Positions 1 through 6,452 of a DNA stretch of 64,000 nt are shown here, piece after piece. Source of the stretch: Alteromonas sp. a30 (GTDB taxonomy: Bacteria > Pseudomonadota > Gammaproteobacteria > Enterobacterales > Alteromonadaceae); the NCBI RefSeq assembly GCF_026788005.1, contig NZ_JABEPE010000020.1:1-64000 (forward strand), in the 5' to 3' direction. The position numbers and the translations under genes are program-made. The notes beneath the pieces are model-generated. The model did no database searches, was not told the origin of the DNA, and saw only the letters and a program-made list of their open reading frames with translations. How positions within the stretch are numbered: position 1 is the stretch's first letter; each line of letters starts with the position of its first letter.

Positions 1-894
1 TTTCAATTAGATATTTTCCTTCGACCACTAGACATCTATTTCACCGTGTCGAACGATGAGAAAGGCATTAAACAAGCCATTGATAAAATTAAACTGTACA
101 AGCCTCAGAGGATTGTCATAGAAGCCACTGGCAGGCTTGAAATGCCGTTTATTATGGAATGCGCCAAAGCCAAATTGCCGTTTGTGATTGCCAATCCAAT
201 TCACATCAAACGCTTTGCAGGTGCAATTGGTCAGAGAGCTAAAACAGACAAGCTAGACGCTCAATTAATTGCTCACTACGGTGATGTCATCAAGCCTAAG
301 TTATCTCAGTTAAAGTCAGAAACCATGCAGGCTATGAGCGATTTAGTCGCTCGGCGAAATCAACTGTTAGTGATGCAAACGATGGAGAAAAATCGGTTGC
401 AGATATTGCCTAAAGCGCTAGCGATGACAATTAAGCCCATCCTCACTGCATTTAAAAATCAAATTGCTAAAGTAGAAAATAAAATCGTTTCACTTATCGA
501 ATCATGCTCTGATTATCAAGCGAAAAATGCCATCCTTCAAAGCATGAAAGGTATTGGAAAAATTGCCTCCGCATCCATTATCAGCAACCTGCCCGAGTTA
601 GGTTATATGACCAACAAACAAGCTTCTGCATTAGTCGGTGTCGCGCCTATGAATCGTGAAAGTGGACGCTTTAAAGGGCTTAGAAAAATCCAAGGTGGAC
701 GCCATCAGGTCAGAACCGTTTTATACATGGCGATGATGTCTGCAATACAAAGCAACCCCGTTTTTAAGGAAATGTATCAGCGTCTCGTAGAAGCAGGAAA
801 GCCCAAAAAAGTAGCGATAATAGCTTGCATTAGAAAGATGGTCGTAATCTTAAATTCGATGCTCAGAGATGGAGTAATGTGGGAAGCAAATTAG
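1..894 (+). CDS. IS110/IS1111-family transposase, 5' end outside the window
   Basis: DEDD-type transposase of the IS110 superfamily, which moves an IS by site-specific insertion. The frame is open from base 1, so the GTG at 46 is not the start; the N-terminus carrying the first catalytic Asp lies upstream of the window. Visible are the Glu of IEATG, the Asp pair of KTDKLDAQ, and the C-terminal Tnp_20 domain with a GIGKIASAS helix-hairpin-like segment and NRESG, whose Ser is the proposed nucleophile. About 297 residues are visible of the roughly 330-345 usual for the family. The stop lies about 20 bp from an integron core site (916-922). This position fits IS1111 elements that target attC sites. 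The subfamily is inferred from context, not proven. Confidence 0.9.
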   Translation, partial: FQLDIFLRPLDIYFTVSNDEKGIKQAIDKIKLYKPQRIVIEATGRLEMPFIMECAKAKLPFVIANPIHIKRFAGAIGQRAKTDKLDAQLIAHYGDVIKPKLSQLKSETMQAMSDLVARRNQLLVMQTMEKNRLQILPKALAMTIKPILTAFKNQIAKVENKIVSLIESCSDYQAKNAILQSMKGIGKIASASIISNLPELGYMTNKQASALVGVAPMNRESGRFKGLRKIQGGRHQVRTVLYMAMMSAIQSNPVFKEMYQRLVEAGKPKKVAIIACIRKMVVILNSMLRDGVMWEAN

Positions 895-922
895 CTATTG
901 ACGCCATAGTCTCTTGTTATAC
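895..922 (-). mobile_element. IS right end joined to a half attC core site
   Basis: Bases 914-922 (TTGTTATAC) match the core-site ends of the complete attC sites to the right (TTGTTATGC or TTGTTATAC). The sequence to the left does not continue into the GCGCC or GCGCT seen in those sites but runs into the transposase tail. The simplest reading is that the IS inserted a few bases inside an attC, next to its AACAA segment, leaving this half beside the cassette gene that ends at 929. The other attC half should lie left of the window. The exact junction cannot be fixed without the left IS end. Confidence 0.6.
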
Positions 923-928
923 ACCGAA

Positions 929-1174
929 CTATTTATTAATTGAAAGAACTACGTAATAAAAGACGAATACCAATGTCAGCAAACCTACTGAGGAGCACAT
1001 ACCTCTTCCGTAATTACGTTCCGCACTGAAGCCCGTATCGAATGACTTTGGATAAGTACCTAAAGTAAATATTTTACATATCGGCCAGCCTACCCAATAG
1101 CAAATGGTATAAAAAAATACTTCTGCGAGTATGTAACCAATAGCTCGAAAAAATCCACTAACTATCTCTTCCAT
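929..1174 (-). CDS. Cassette gene: small two-helix membrane protein
   Basis: This 81-residue protein has two hydrophobic stretches, about residues 8-36 and 63-77, separated by a polar loop with LGTYPKSFDTG. It is probably an inner-membrane protein of unknown function. ATG at 1174 is preferred over an in-frame TTG at 1180 because a weak GGAA lies at better spacing. It is a minus-strand integron cassette: a complete attC (1194-1266) lies immediately upstream and a half core site immediately downstream of the stop. I do not recognise a family. Small hydrophobic proteins of this kind are common in cassettes. Confidence 0.65.
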   Translation of the reverse strand: MEEIVSGFFRAIGYILAEVFFYTICYWVGWPICKIFTLGTYPKSFDTGFSAERNYGRGMCSSVGLLTLVFVFYYVVLSINK

Positions 1175-1193
1175 CCACAAATTTCCAATAGGT

Positions 1194-1266
1194 GTATAAC
1201 GCCTGCGCTCTGCGGAAATTTAGGAGCGCTAGCGAGTAAATTTTCCGTAGCAGCGCCTTGTTATGC
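1194..1266 (-). repeat. Integron attC site (73 bp)
   Basis: The outer core sites GTATAAC (1194-1200) and GTTATGC (1260-1266) are inverted. Inside them GCGCTCTGC-GGAAATTTA on the left pairs imperfectly with the reverse complement of TAAATTTTCCGTAGCAGCGC on the right, giving the folded attC architecture. Read on the minus strand it begins GCATAACAAGGCGC and ends GGCGTTATAC. The stop codon of the P-loop cassette gene (1261-1263) lies within it, as is typical of cassettes. Confidence 0.88.
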
Positions 1267-1755
1267 ATTTTGCGCCACTTTGGTTGTATTGAAGCCTTCC
1301 TCTGGGGTGGGAGCCATAAAATACTTTGTAACCTGCTCAAACATATCTGGTGTATCAGTTGCCGCTCTTTCAGGCTGTTCTTCGCGCCGTTTTTCAATCT
1401 GTTTTAAACAGACCTCATTTGACAAGTCGATGTATACCAAATTATGTGGAGCTTCAACCTCGGAGAAAATACTCCGAAACCAATCTCTTTGTGACGGAGT
1501 ATTTGCCGGGAAGTCCATTACCACATTGGTTCCCGCAGACAACATGGATTGAACAAGCTTTTTAATCTGAGGCTTAAGTAGATTTGAATATTCGATATAG
1601 TCATTTAGTGATGAAATCTTATTTGGGTAAAGTGACGCAAGCCATTCATCTTCTGAAAACAATACTGTATTGCCTTTCTGTGCGATTTCGCTAGCTTTGG
1701 TAGATTTTCCTGCACCCATTTTTCCACAGAAGAATATCAATGTTCCTTTGTTCAT
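1261..1755 (-). CDS. Cassette gene: P-loop NTPase / small-molecule kinase-like protein
   Basis: A 164-residue protein with a Walker A motif GKMGAGKST at about residues 11-19, followed by FSEDEWLASLY, a DEW-type acceptor-binding segment seen in zeta-toxin and phosphotransferase-like kinases. Next comes VVMDFPANTPSQRDWF, where a Walker-B-like Asp and an Arg-rich lid are expected. The fold is most likely an AAA_33-type kinase acting on a small molecule or nucleotide; the substrate cannot be read. The ATG at 1755 begins the frame. It forms one integron cassette with the attC at 1194-1266. Related ORFs have been reported from environmental cassettes, but resistance or toxin roles would be speculation. 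Confidence 0.8.
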   Translation of the reverse strand: MNKGTLIFFCGKMGAGKSTKASEIAQKGNTVLFSEDEWLASLYPNKISSLNDYIEYSNLLKPQIKKLVQSMLSAGTNVVMDFPANTPSQRDWFRSIFSEVEAPHNLVYIDLSNEVCLKQIEKRREEQPERAATDTPDMFEQVTKYFMAPTPEEGFNTTKVAQNA

Positions 1756-1774
1756 CGTTGCTCTCTATTTTGAT

Positions 1775-1903
1775 GCATAACGCCGCGCACAAGGGCCGGA
1801 ACGTAGTTGGTTGTTTTGTGGTAGCGTAAGCGTTAAGCCACAAAACGAGCAACGCAGTGGAGGTCCAGCCACGAAGTGGCGTGCTTGGTGCGCCTTGTTA
1901 TGC
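1775..1903 (-). repeat. Integron attC site (129 bp, long form)
   Basis: The inverted core sites are GCATAAC (1775-1781) and GTTATGC (1897-1903), with GCGCAC on the left pairing with GTGCGC on the right. The long interior holds further hairpins, including a perfect 9-bp stem GTTTTGTGG/CCACAAAAC. Length and extended interior pairing resemble the long repeats of sedentary chromosomal integrons rather than the short attCs of mobile resistance cassettes. The stop codon of the upstream minus-strand gene (1898-1900) is inside the site. Confidence 0.9.
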
Positions 1904-2329
1904 ACCGCAAATATTCTGTTTTGTGACCGGTTTATACGGAAGGATTTGACTAGCTTCCGTATGAAATTGGAATTTTGCTGCAATCTCTTTACCATTCTTC
2001 TTTTTATAGGTATCAACATACCCAAAAACAGGGCCTTTTTCATAATACAGGATATAATAAGTCGATCTAAAACGATCCGTAAGCTCACATTCTGCCAATA
2101 CCTCCCAAGATTCAGGCTTTCCATAATACGCCTCAACCTGCCCAATCATATTCTCCTGCGCCAGAACAGACTTTTCATTTTCTAAAGTCGACCCTTTAAT
2201 CATCTCAGGGATAAATGCAGATTTTCCATTTTTTAAATAGGCGTCCATTGCTTTTATTAAAATTTCTGGTGGCTCGCAGTACGCACTTAACGAGAACATT
2301 AATATACCAATAGAAACTAAATACTTCAC
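1898..2329 (-). CDS. Cassette gene: secreted protein of unknown function
   Basis: A 143-residue protein. It starts MKYLVSIGILMFSLSAYCEP, a Sec signal peptide with cleavage probably near residues 16-18. The Cys is not in a good lipobox, so export to the periplasm is more likely than lipidation. The mature part is mixed alpha/beta with YYGKPESWEVLAECEL and a KKKNGKEIAAKFQF segment. I recognise no family; the layout recalls small periplasmic domains that follow a modification or binding module. It is a complete cassette, with attC sites at 1775-1903 downstream and 2352-2441 upstream, and its stop is embedded in the downstream attC. Confidence 0.75.
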   Translation of the reverse strand: MKYLVSIGILMFSLSAYCEPPEILIKAMDAYLKNGKSAFIPEMIKGSTLENEKSVLAQENMIGQVEAYYGKPESWEVLAECELTDRFRSTYYILYYEKGPVFGYVDTYKKKNGKEIAAKFQFHTEASQILPYKPVTKQNICGA

Positions 2330-2351
2330 TTACTGCTCCTTACTTTGATTT

Positions 2352-2441
2352 GCATAACGCCGCGCACAGGGGCGGCCAAATAAGCGCAGCGTTTTGGACG
2401 TCCCAGCGACCAGCGGGAGCGATTGCTGCGCTTTGTTATAC
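2352..2441 (-). repeat. Integron attC site (90 bp)
   Basis: The core sites are GCATAAC (2352-2358) and GTTATAC (2435-2441). A perfect 9-bp inverted repeat AAGCGCAGC (2382-2390) / GCTGCGCTT (2425-2433) lies inside, and CGCGCA follows the left core. The right core differs from the other attCs (TAC, not TGC) but matches the half site at 916-922 and the core-like sequence at 2823-2829. The cupin gene stop (2443-2445) lies two bases away. Confidence 0.88.
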
Positions 2442-2442
2442 T

Positions 2443-2808
2443 CTAAATCCATTTCTGGTCTTCACTTGATACTGTGACATCGCTTTCTAGCTCACCAGTA
2501 TGTGCTGTACTAGATGGCTCTATCATCATAAAGTGAGTGTCGGGTTCTGCGCGAGGGCAGTGCTCGACTCCTTTAGGCACAACAAACATATCACCAACAT
2601 CCAGCTCAATATTTTTATCACGGAGCTGTATCGTAAGATGCCCTTTAAAAACTATAAATAACTCATCTTCGTTTTCATGTTGATGCCAAACAAGCTCACC
2701 ACTACCTTTAGCTATTTTTACAAGCTGACCATTAGATTCAGCAATAACTTTAGGGGTCCACTCTTCCGTAAACAACTCAAATTTTTGGCTAATTGAAATC
2801 TTACTCAT
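2443..2808 (-). CDS. Cassette gene: cupin-domain protein
   Basis: A 121-residue single-domain cupin. The first cupin motif is WHQHENEDELFIVFKG (about residues 41-56), with two His and a Glu as likely metal ligands. The second is GDMFVVPKGVEHCPRA (about 71-86), with the third His. The family forms small beta-barrels that bind metals or sugars; this one resembles stand-alone cupin_2 proteins of unknown substrate. An AAGGAAAA ribosome-binding site precedes the ATG at 2808. It is the promoter-proximal cassette of the visible array, with an attC downstream (2352-2441) and only a bare core-site-like heptamer upstream (2823-2829). Confidence 0.85.
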   Translation of the reverse strand: MSKISISQKFELFTEEWTPKVIAESNGQLVKIAKGSGELVWHQHENEDELFIVFKGHLTIQLRDKNIELDVGDMFVVPKGVEHCPRAEPDTHFMMIEPSSTAHTGELESDVTVSSEDQKWI

Positions 2809-2822
2809 AATTTTCCTTGAAG

Positions 2823-2829
2823 GTATAAC
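2823..2829 (-). other. Core-site-like heptamer at the right boundary of the cassette array
   Basis: GTATAAC on the plus strand (GTTATAC on the minus strand) sits 14 bp upstream of the cupin start, exactly where a cassette joins its upstream neighbour. No attC-type inverted partner or GCGC box follows to the right. The site may be an attI-like or secondary recombination site, or chance. Confidence 0.4.
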
Positions 2830-3093
2830 AGTAACTTACTGCGAATTCTCGGTATCCCCGCATTTGAACAGGCGTAAATCACATCAATTCGCTCATTTTT
2901 TTTCAATATTCTCAGGAGTATAGCCACTATTTCTGACCCTGCCACCAACAACTGTTTTGATCAAAGCGAGACTTGGGATTTACACAGGTCCCTGTAAATG
3001 CAATTTACTCAAATTTTTACTTTTAATAATCAACTACATACGAAATTTCTGTGGTACAAACGAGACTTCCTGTGTGTGAAAGCGAGAATTATT

Positions 3094-3127
3094 TCTCTGC
3101 TCTTGCAAGCTCTCTGCTCTTACAAGC
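3094..3127. repeat. 17-bp tandem duplication
   Basis: Two adjacent copies, 3094-3110 and 3111-3127, read TCTCTGCTCTTGCAAGC and TCTCTGCTCTTACAAGC and differ at one base. They lie in non-coding DNA upstream of rimO. Confidence 0.85.
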
Positions 3128-3330
3128 ACTATCTTATGAACGCTAATCCATCCACCGAAGATTCCTCTGCGAATGCAGTATCAAAAAAAGCAAAAGTGTT
3201 CGTTGTGAAGGATGTGTTAAGCGGCCTTGTTCTCGCAGAATTCTCACAATTTGAAATGCATATATTCAAGCGTTGGGGTTTGGATAAATACAAATATAGC
3301 GCCGCCATATAAATTCAAATCATTGTCTTG

Positions 3331-3336
3331 TATAAT
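3331..3336 (+). promoter_or_regulatory. Probable -10 box of the rimO promoter
   Basis: A perfect TATAAT sits 56 bp upstream of the rimO ATG. No good -35 hexamer is present at 17 bp, so this rests on the -10 match alone. Confidence 0.4.
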
Positions 3337-3391
3337 CCGCGCCCGATTCAAATTTGTACAGTTTTACAGCAATCAGATTCATAGGCGACGC

Positions 3392-4828
3392 ATGACCGTA
3401 AACCAGTTTGACCCCAAGCAAACCACGACATTGGATACTCCAAAAAAAGTAATTGAAGCGCAAGCGAAAGCTGGCTCTCAGGAAGCCGAAGGTAGCCAAG
3501 TCGACCGTATTCCACGCATTGGGTTTATTTCGTTAGGTTGTCCGAAAAACTTGGTGGATTCTGAGCGCATCCTAACGCAACTTCGCACCGAAGGTTACGA
3601 TGTTGTGCCTACCTTTGAAGATGCGGATTTAGTGATTGTTAACACTTGTGGTTTTATTGATAGCGCGGTTCAAGAATCCCTCGATACCATTGGTGAAGCA
3701 TTGGCGGAAAATGGCAAAGTCATTGTAACCGGCTGTTTGGGTGTAAAAGAAGATGAGATTCGCGAAGTTCATCCTAACGTGTTAGCTATTACCGGCCCAC
3801 ATGCTTATGAAACCGTTGTAGAGCAAGTCCACGACCATTTGCCGCGCCCTTCTCATAATCCGTTTGAACACTTAGTGCCAGCACAGGGCGTTAAGCTTAC
3901 ACCACGTCATTATGCTTATTTAAAAATATCCGAAGGCTGCAATCATCGCTGTACTTTCTGCATTATTCCTTCGATGCGAGGCGATTTAGTGAGCCGCCCG
4001 GTTGGCGACATTCTCAGTGAAGCTCAACGCCTAAAAGACGCTGGCGTGAATGAAGTGTTAGTGATTTCGCAAGATACCAGTGCATACGGTGTGGATGTTA
4101 AACACCGCACGGGTTTTTGGGATGGAATGCCAGTAAAAACCGACATGATTGGTTTGTGCGAACAGTTAAGCCATTTAGGTATTTGGGTGCGCTTGCATTA
4201 CGTATATCCATATCCGTCGGTTGATAAAGTGATTCCGTTGATGGCGCAAGGTAAAATCTTGCCGTATTTAGACATCCCTTTTCAACACGCCAATACCCGT
4301 ATTTTGAAGTTGATGAAACGCCCAGCCGCTACAGAGCGAACGTTAGAGCGCATTAAAAAGTGGCGAGAAATGTGTCCTGAGTTAGTCATTCGCTCTACGT
4401 TTATTGTAGGCTTCCCCGGTGAAACTGAAGTGGAATTCCAAGAATTATTGGATTTCTTAGATGAAGCACAACTTGACCGTGTGGGCTGTTTTAAATACTC
4501 AGACGTAGAAGGTGCAACCGCTAACGGCCTGCCGGACCCGGTTCCTGAACATGTAAAAGAAGAACGCTACGAGCGTTTTATGCAAAAGCAGCAAGCCATT
4601 AGTGCAGCGCGCTTACAACAGCGCATTGGTCACATTATGATGGTGATTATTGATGAAGTGGACGAAGAAGGTGCGATTGGTCGCACCTACGCCGATGCCC
4701 CCGAAATTGATGGCATGGTGTATTTAAATGGCGATATGGACGTTAACCCCGGCGACTTCGTTGAGGTATTAATTGAACACGCCGATGAGTATGACCTTTG
4801 GGGTACTCGGGTAACAGAAGAAGATTAG
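3392..4828 (+). CDS. rimO: Ribosomal protein uS12 (S12) methylthiotransferase
   Basis: Radical SAM methylthiotransferase that adds a methylthio group to the conserved Asp of ribosomal protein S12. The N-terminal UPF0004 domain holds Cys50, Cys86 and Cys115 for the auxiliary cluster. The radical SAM motif CNHRCTFC supplies Cys183, Cys187 and Cys190, and a TRAM RNA-binding domain ends the protein. Every Cys is shifted by 33 from E. coli numbering, so this 478-residue protein has a 33-residue N-terminal extension rich in Gln, Glu and Lys. ATG 3392 is chosen because AGGCGA lies just upstream; the frame is open further back but has no better start. Confidence 0.95.
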   Translation: MTVNQFDPKQTTTLDTPKKVIEAQAKAGSQEAEGSQVDRIPRIGFISLGCPKNLVDSERILTQLRTEGYDVVPTFEDADLVIVNTCGFIDSAVQESLDTIGEALAENGKVIVTGCLGVKEDEIREVHPNVLAITGPHAYETVVEQVHDHLPRPSHNPFEHLVPAQGVKLTPRHYAYLKISEGCNHRCTFCIIPSMRGDLVSRPVGDILSEAQRLKDAGVNEVLVISQDTSAYGVDVKHRTGFWDGMPVKTDMIGLCEQLSHLGIWVRLHYVYPYPSVDKVIPLMAQGKILPYLDIPFQHANTRILKLMKRPAATERTLERIKKWREMCPELVIRSTFIVGFPGETEVEFQELLDFLDEAQLDRVGCFKYSDVEGATANGLPDPVPEHVKEERYERFMQKQQAISAARLQQRIGHIMMVIIDEVDEEGAIGRTYADAPEIDGMVYLNGDMDVNPGDFVEVLIEHADEYDLWGTRVTEED

Positions 4829-4844
4829 AGGAAAACTAAACGCT

Positions 4845-5750
4845 ATGTCGATGAATTTGCCACTGAGTTTATTGCAGTATCAAGGGCCGATGTTAAAAAC
4901 CTTAGGTAGCATTGCGTTATCGTCCGTGCTGCCTAAGAAGCGTATGAAGCGCAATCCTGAACATATCGACGATGTGCACGTTGTGCTCCCCACGCCACCG
5001 CCCGATTTGGTGAATTTATATCGACGCTGGTGTACTTACTCTGTTCTCACTGAAAATGGCAATGCGCCGCTAGAGTCAAACCAAGAATTACCCCCCCACC
5101 TATTCTCTCAATTCGCCCTTTCAATTTGTGCCAAGCAACTAAAGCAAACCCGCTATAAGCTTTCTAATATTCTAAACCAAGGTGTCGGCCTTACTGTGCA
5201 TCATCCTATTCCAATGGGCGAAGCGCTGCATGTAACCTGTAAAATGCTAGAAATTAAGGAAGAGAATAACCGTGCCCGATTACACCAAGAATTGCACATT
5301 GGCACCCAGAACAATCCTCATTGTTATACCGCTTCTTTTCATACTTTGTTTATTCTTGGTAAAAGCAAAAAGGATAAACGCCATTCACCATCGATAGAAG
5401 GTTATCGTCGCGTTGGAAAATGGATTGTTGCCCCTAATGACGGCCTTAATTTCGCACTCTTAACCGGCGATTTAAACCCGATTCATTGGATCAGCTTTGT
5501 CGCGAAAATGTCGCCTTTTAAGCGCAAGGTGCTGCATGGTTTTGGCATGTTTACTCGCACCATTGAAACGCTACAAGCAAGTGAGGCCGAACCCATCAAG
5601 TCGATTAACGTGCGTTTTATTAGCCCTGCATTTTTAAACGGTCAATTGGTGTCGGTAATGCTATCGGAGGCAAAAAAAGAGGGTGAGCGTCATTTAGCGT
5701 TAATAGACCAAAACGGGAAAGCTTTAATGTTAGGTTCAGTCGAGATTTAA
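4845..5750 (+). CDS. MaoC-like hot-dog acyl dehydratase
   Basis: A 301-residue protein whose C-terminal half is a MaoC-like hydratase/dehydratase domain. The hydratase-2 motif is visible around residues 205-235: LLTGDLNPIHW followed by FKRKVLHGFGMF, including the catalytic Asp and His. The N-terminal half is probably a second, degenerate hot-dog fold, as in double hot-dog enzymes. It most likely hydrates or dehydrates an enoyl- or 3-hydroxyacyl thioester; the substrate is unknown. It follows rimO by 16 bp and may be cotranscribed. An alternative ATG lies six bases in. Confidence 0.8.
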   Translation: MSMNLPLSLLQYQGPMLKTLGSIALSSVLPKKRMKRNPEHIDDVHVVLPTPPPDLVNLYRRWCTYSVLTENGNAPLESNQELPPHLFSQFALSICAKQLKQTRYKLSNILNQGVGLTVHHPIPMGEALHVTCKMLEIKEENNRARLHQELHIGTQNNPHCYTASFHTLFILGKSKKDKRHSPSIEGYRRVGKWIVAPNDGLNFALLTGDLNPIHWISFVAKMSPFKRKVLHGFGMFTRTIETLQASEAEPIKSINVRFISPAFLNGQLVSVMLSEAKKEGERHLALIDQNGKALMLGSVEI

Positions 5751-5753
5751 GCC

Positions 5754-6410
5754 TTAGCGATTCTTGCGTGTATCTCTGTGCTTTTGGTGACTATTGCTTG
5801 CAGAGGTTTTCTCCACATTCTCAGCGGAGTCTGCCTCGGGGTTCAAATCGGTATCGGTATCGGAGTCAGAATCAGACTCAAAATCAATATGTTCAAAGAC
5901 GCTGGCACCAAGGCCATTATTCATTAAATCCTGCTGCTCATAGCCTTTGACTTTGTTTTTCAATTCACCAATTTCATCTTCATAGCGCAGTGTGTTGTCG
6001 TTCATTCCTGTTACTCGCTCCACCAGCCCTGAAATTATGCGATCTTTAATCGACTCGCGAATGCGTGCTGGCATACGCCGGAATTGTTCATCAGCAATTA
6101 ACATCACTACCATATCAGTAGCGGAGGTCACGGTAGCAGAGCGCGGCTCTTTGCAAATAAAGCCAACTTCCCCAATAAAATTTCCCGGCAATAACTCACC
6201 AATTTTCCGGCCTTTATGAAAAACATCCGCTCTGCCAGCCAAAATGATATAGAAGAAGGGTTCCTGCGCGCCTTCTTTAATAAAGGTCTTATCTGCTCGA
6301 ATACGTTTAATGTTCTGAGTTAACTTCAGAACCATTTCCCTTTCGGCTACCGTTAAATCTTTAAATAATGGAATTCTTGGCAGTATTTCCATTAATTTAA
6401 TTTTGTTCAT
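5754..6410 (-). CDS. Cyclic-nucleotide-binding-domain protein with Ser/Asp-rich tail
   Basis: A 218-residue protein with one cyclic-nucleotide-binding domain at about residues 12-125. The phosphate-binding cassette reads GEVGFICKEPRSATV and keeps the Glu and Arg that contact the nucleotide. No helix-turn-helix follows, so it is not a Crp-type activator. A short predicted coiled coil (about 140-155) precedes an acidic tail with alternating Ser/Thr and Asp (near 180-190) and a basic C-terminus. It is convergent with the MaoC gene, three bases apart. It may be a signalling adaptor; the partner is unknown. Confidence 0.75.
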   Translation of the reverse strand: MNKIKLMEILPRIPLFKDLTVAEREMVLKLTQNIKRIRADKTFIKEGAQEPFFYIILAGRADVFHKGRKIGELLPGNFIGEVGFICKEPRSATVTSATDMVVMLIADEQFRRMPARIRESIKDRIISGLVERVTGMNDNTLRYEDEIGELKNKVKGYEQQDLMNNGLGASVFEHIDFESDSDSDTDTDLNPEADSAENVEKTSASNSHQKHRDTRKNR

Positions 6411-6452
6411 TTGACTACCTGTAACCCTAATCGAGCGCCCTCAATTGCATCG

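Larger units (their letters stand above)
2830..3391. other. Non-coding stretch between cassette array and rimO
   Basis: No convincing gene is present. It contains an imperfect inverted repeat near 2980-2998 (TTTACACAGG against CCTGTAAA), a 17-bp tandem duplication at 3094-3127, and the probable rimO promoter near 3331. An open frame from the ATG at 3136 to 3312 has no ribosome-binding site and no recognisable domain. No integrase gene or fragment is visible. Confidence 0.6.

Noticed and set aside
46-48. GTG start for the transposase
   Set aside because: The frame is open to base 1 with family-like residues (LDIFLRPLDIYF), so the true start is outside the window.
1194-2441. Palindromic repeats that could be read as CRISPR or REP elements
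   Set aside because: The repeats differ in length (73, 129, 90 bp) and share only core-site ends. Genes with stops in the repeats lie between them, which matches attC sites, not CRISPR spacers.
3136-3312. 58-codon open frame between cassette array and rimO
   Set aside because: It has no ribosome-binding site and no recognisable domain and runs into the rimO promoter; likely chance.
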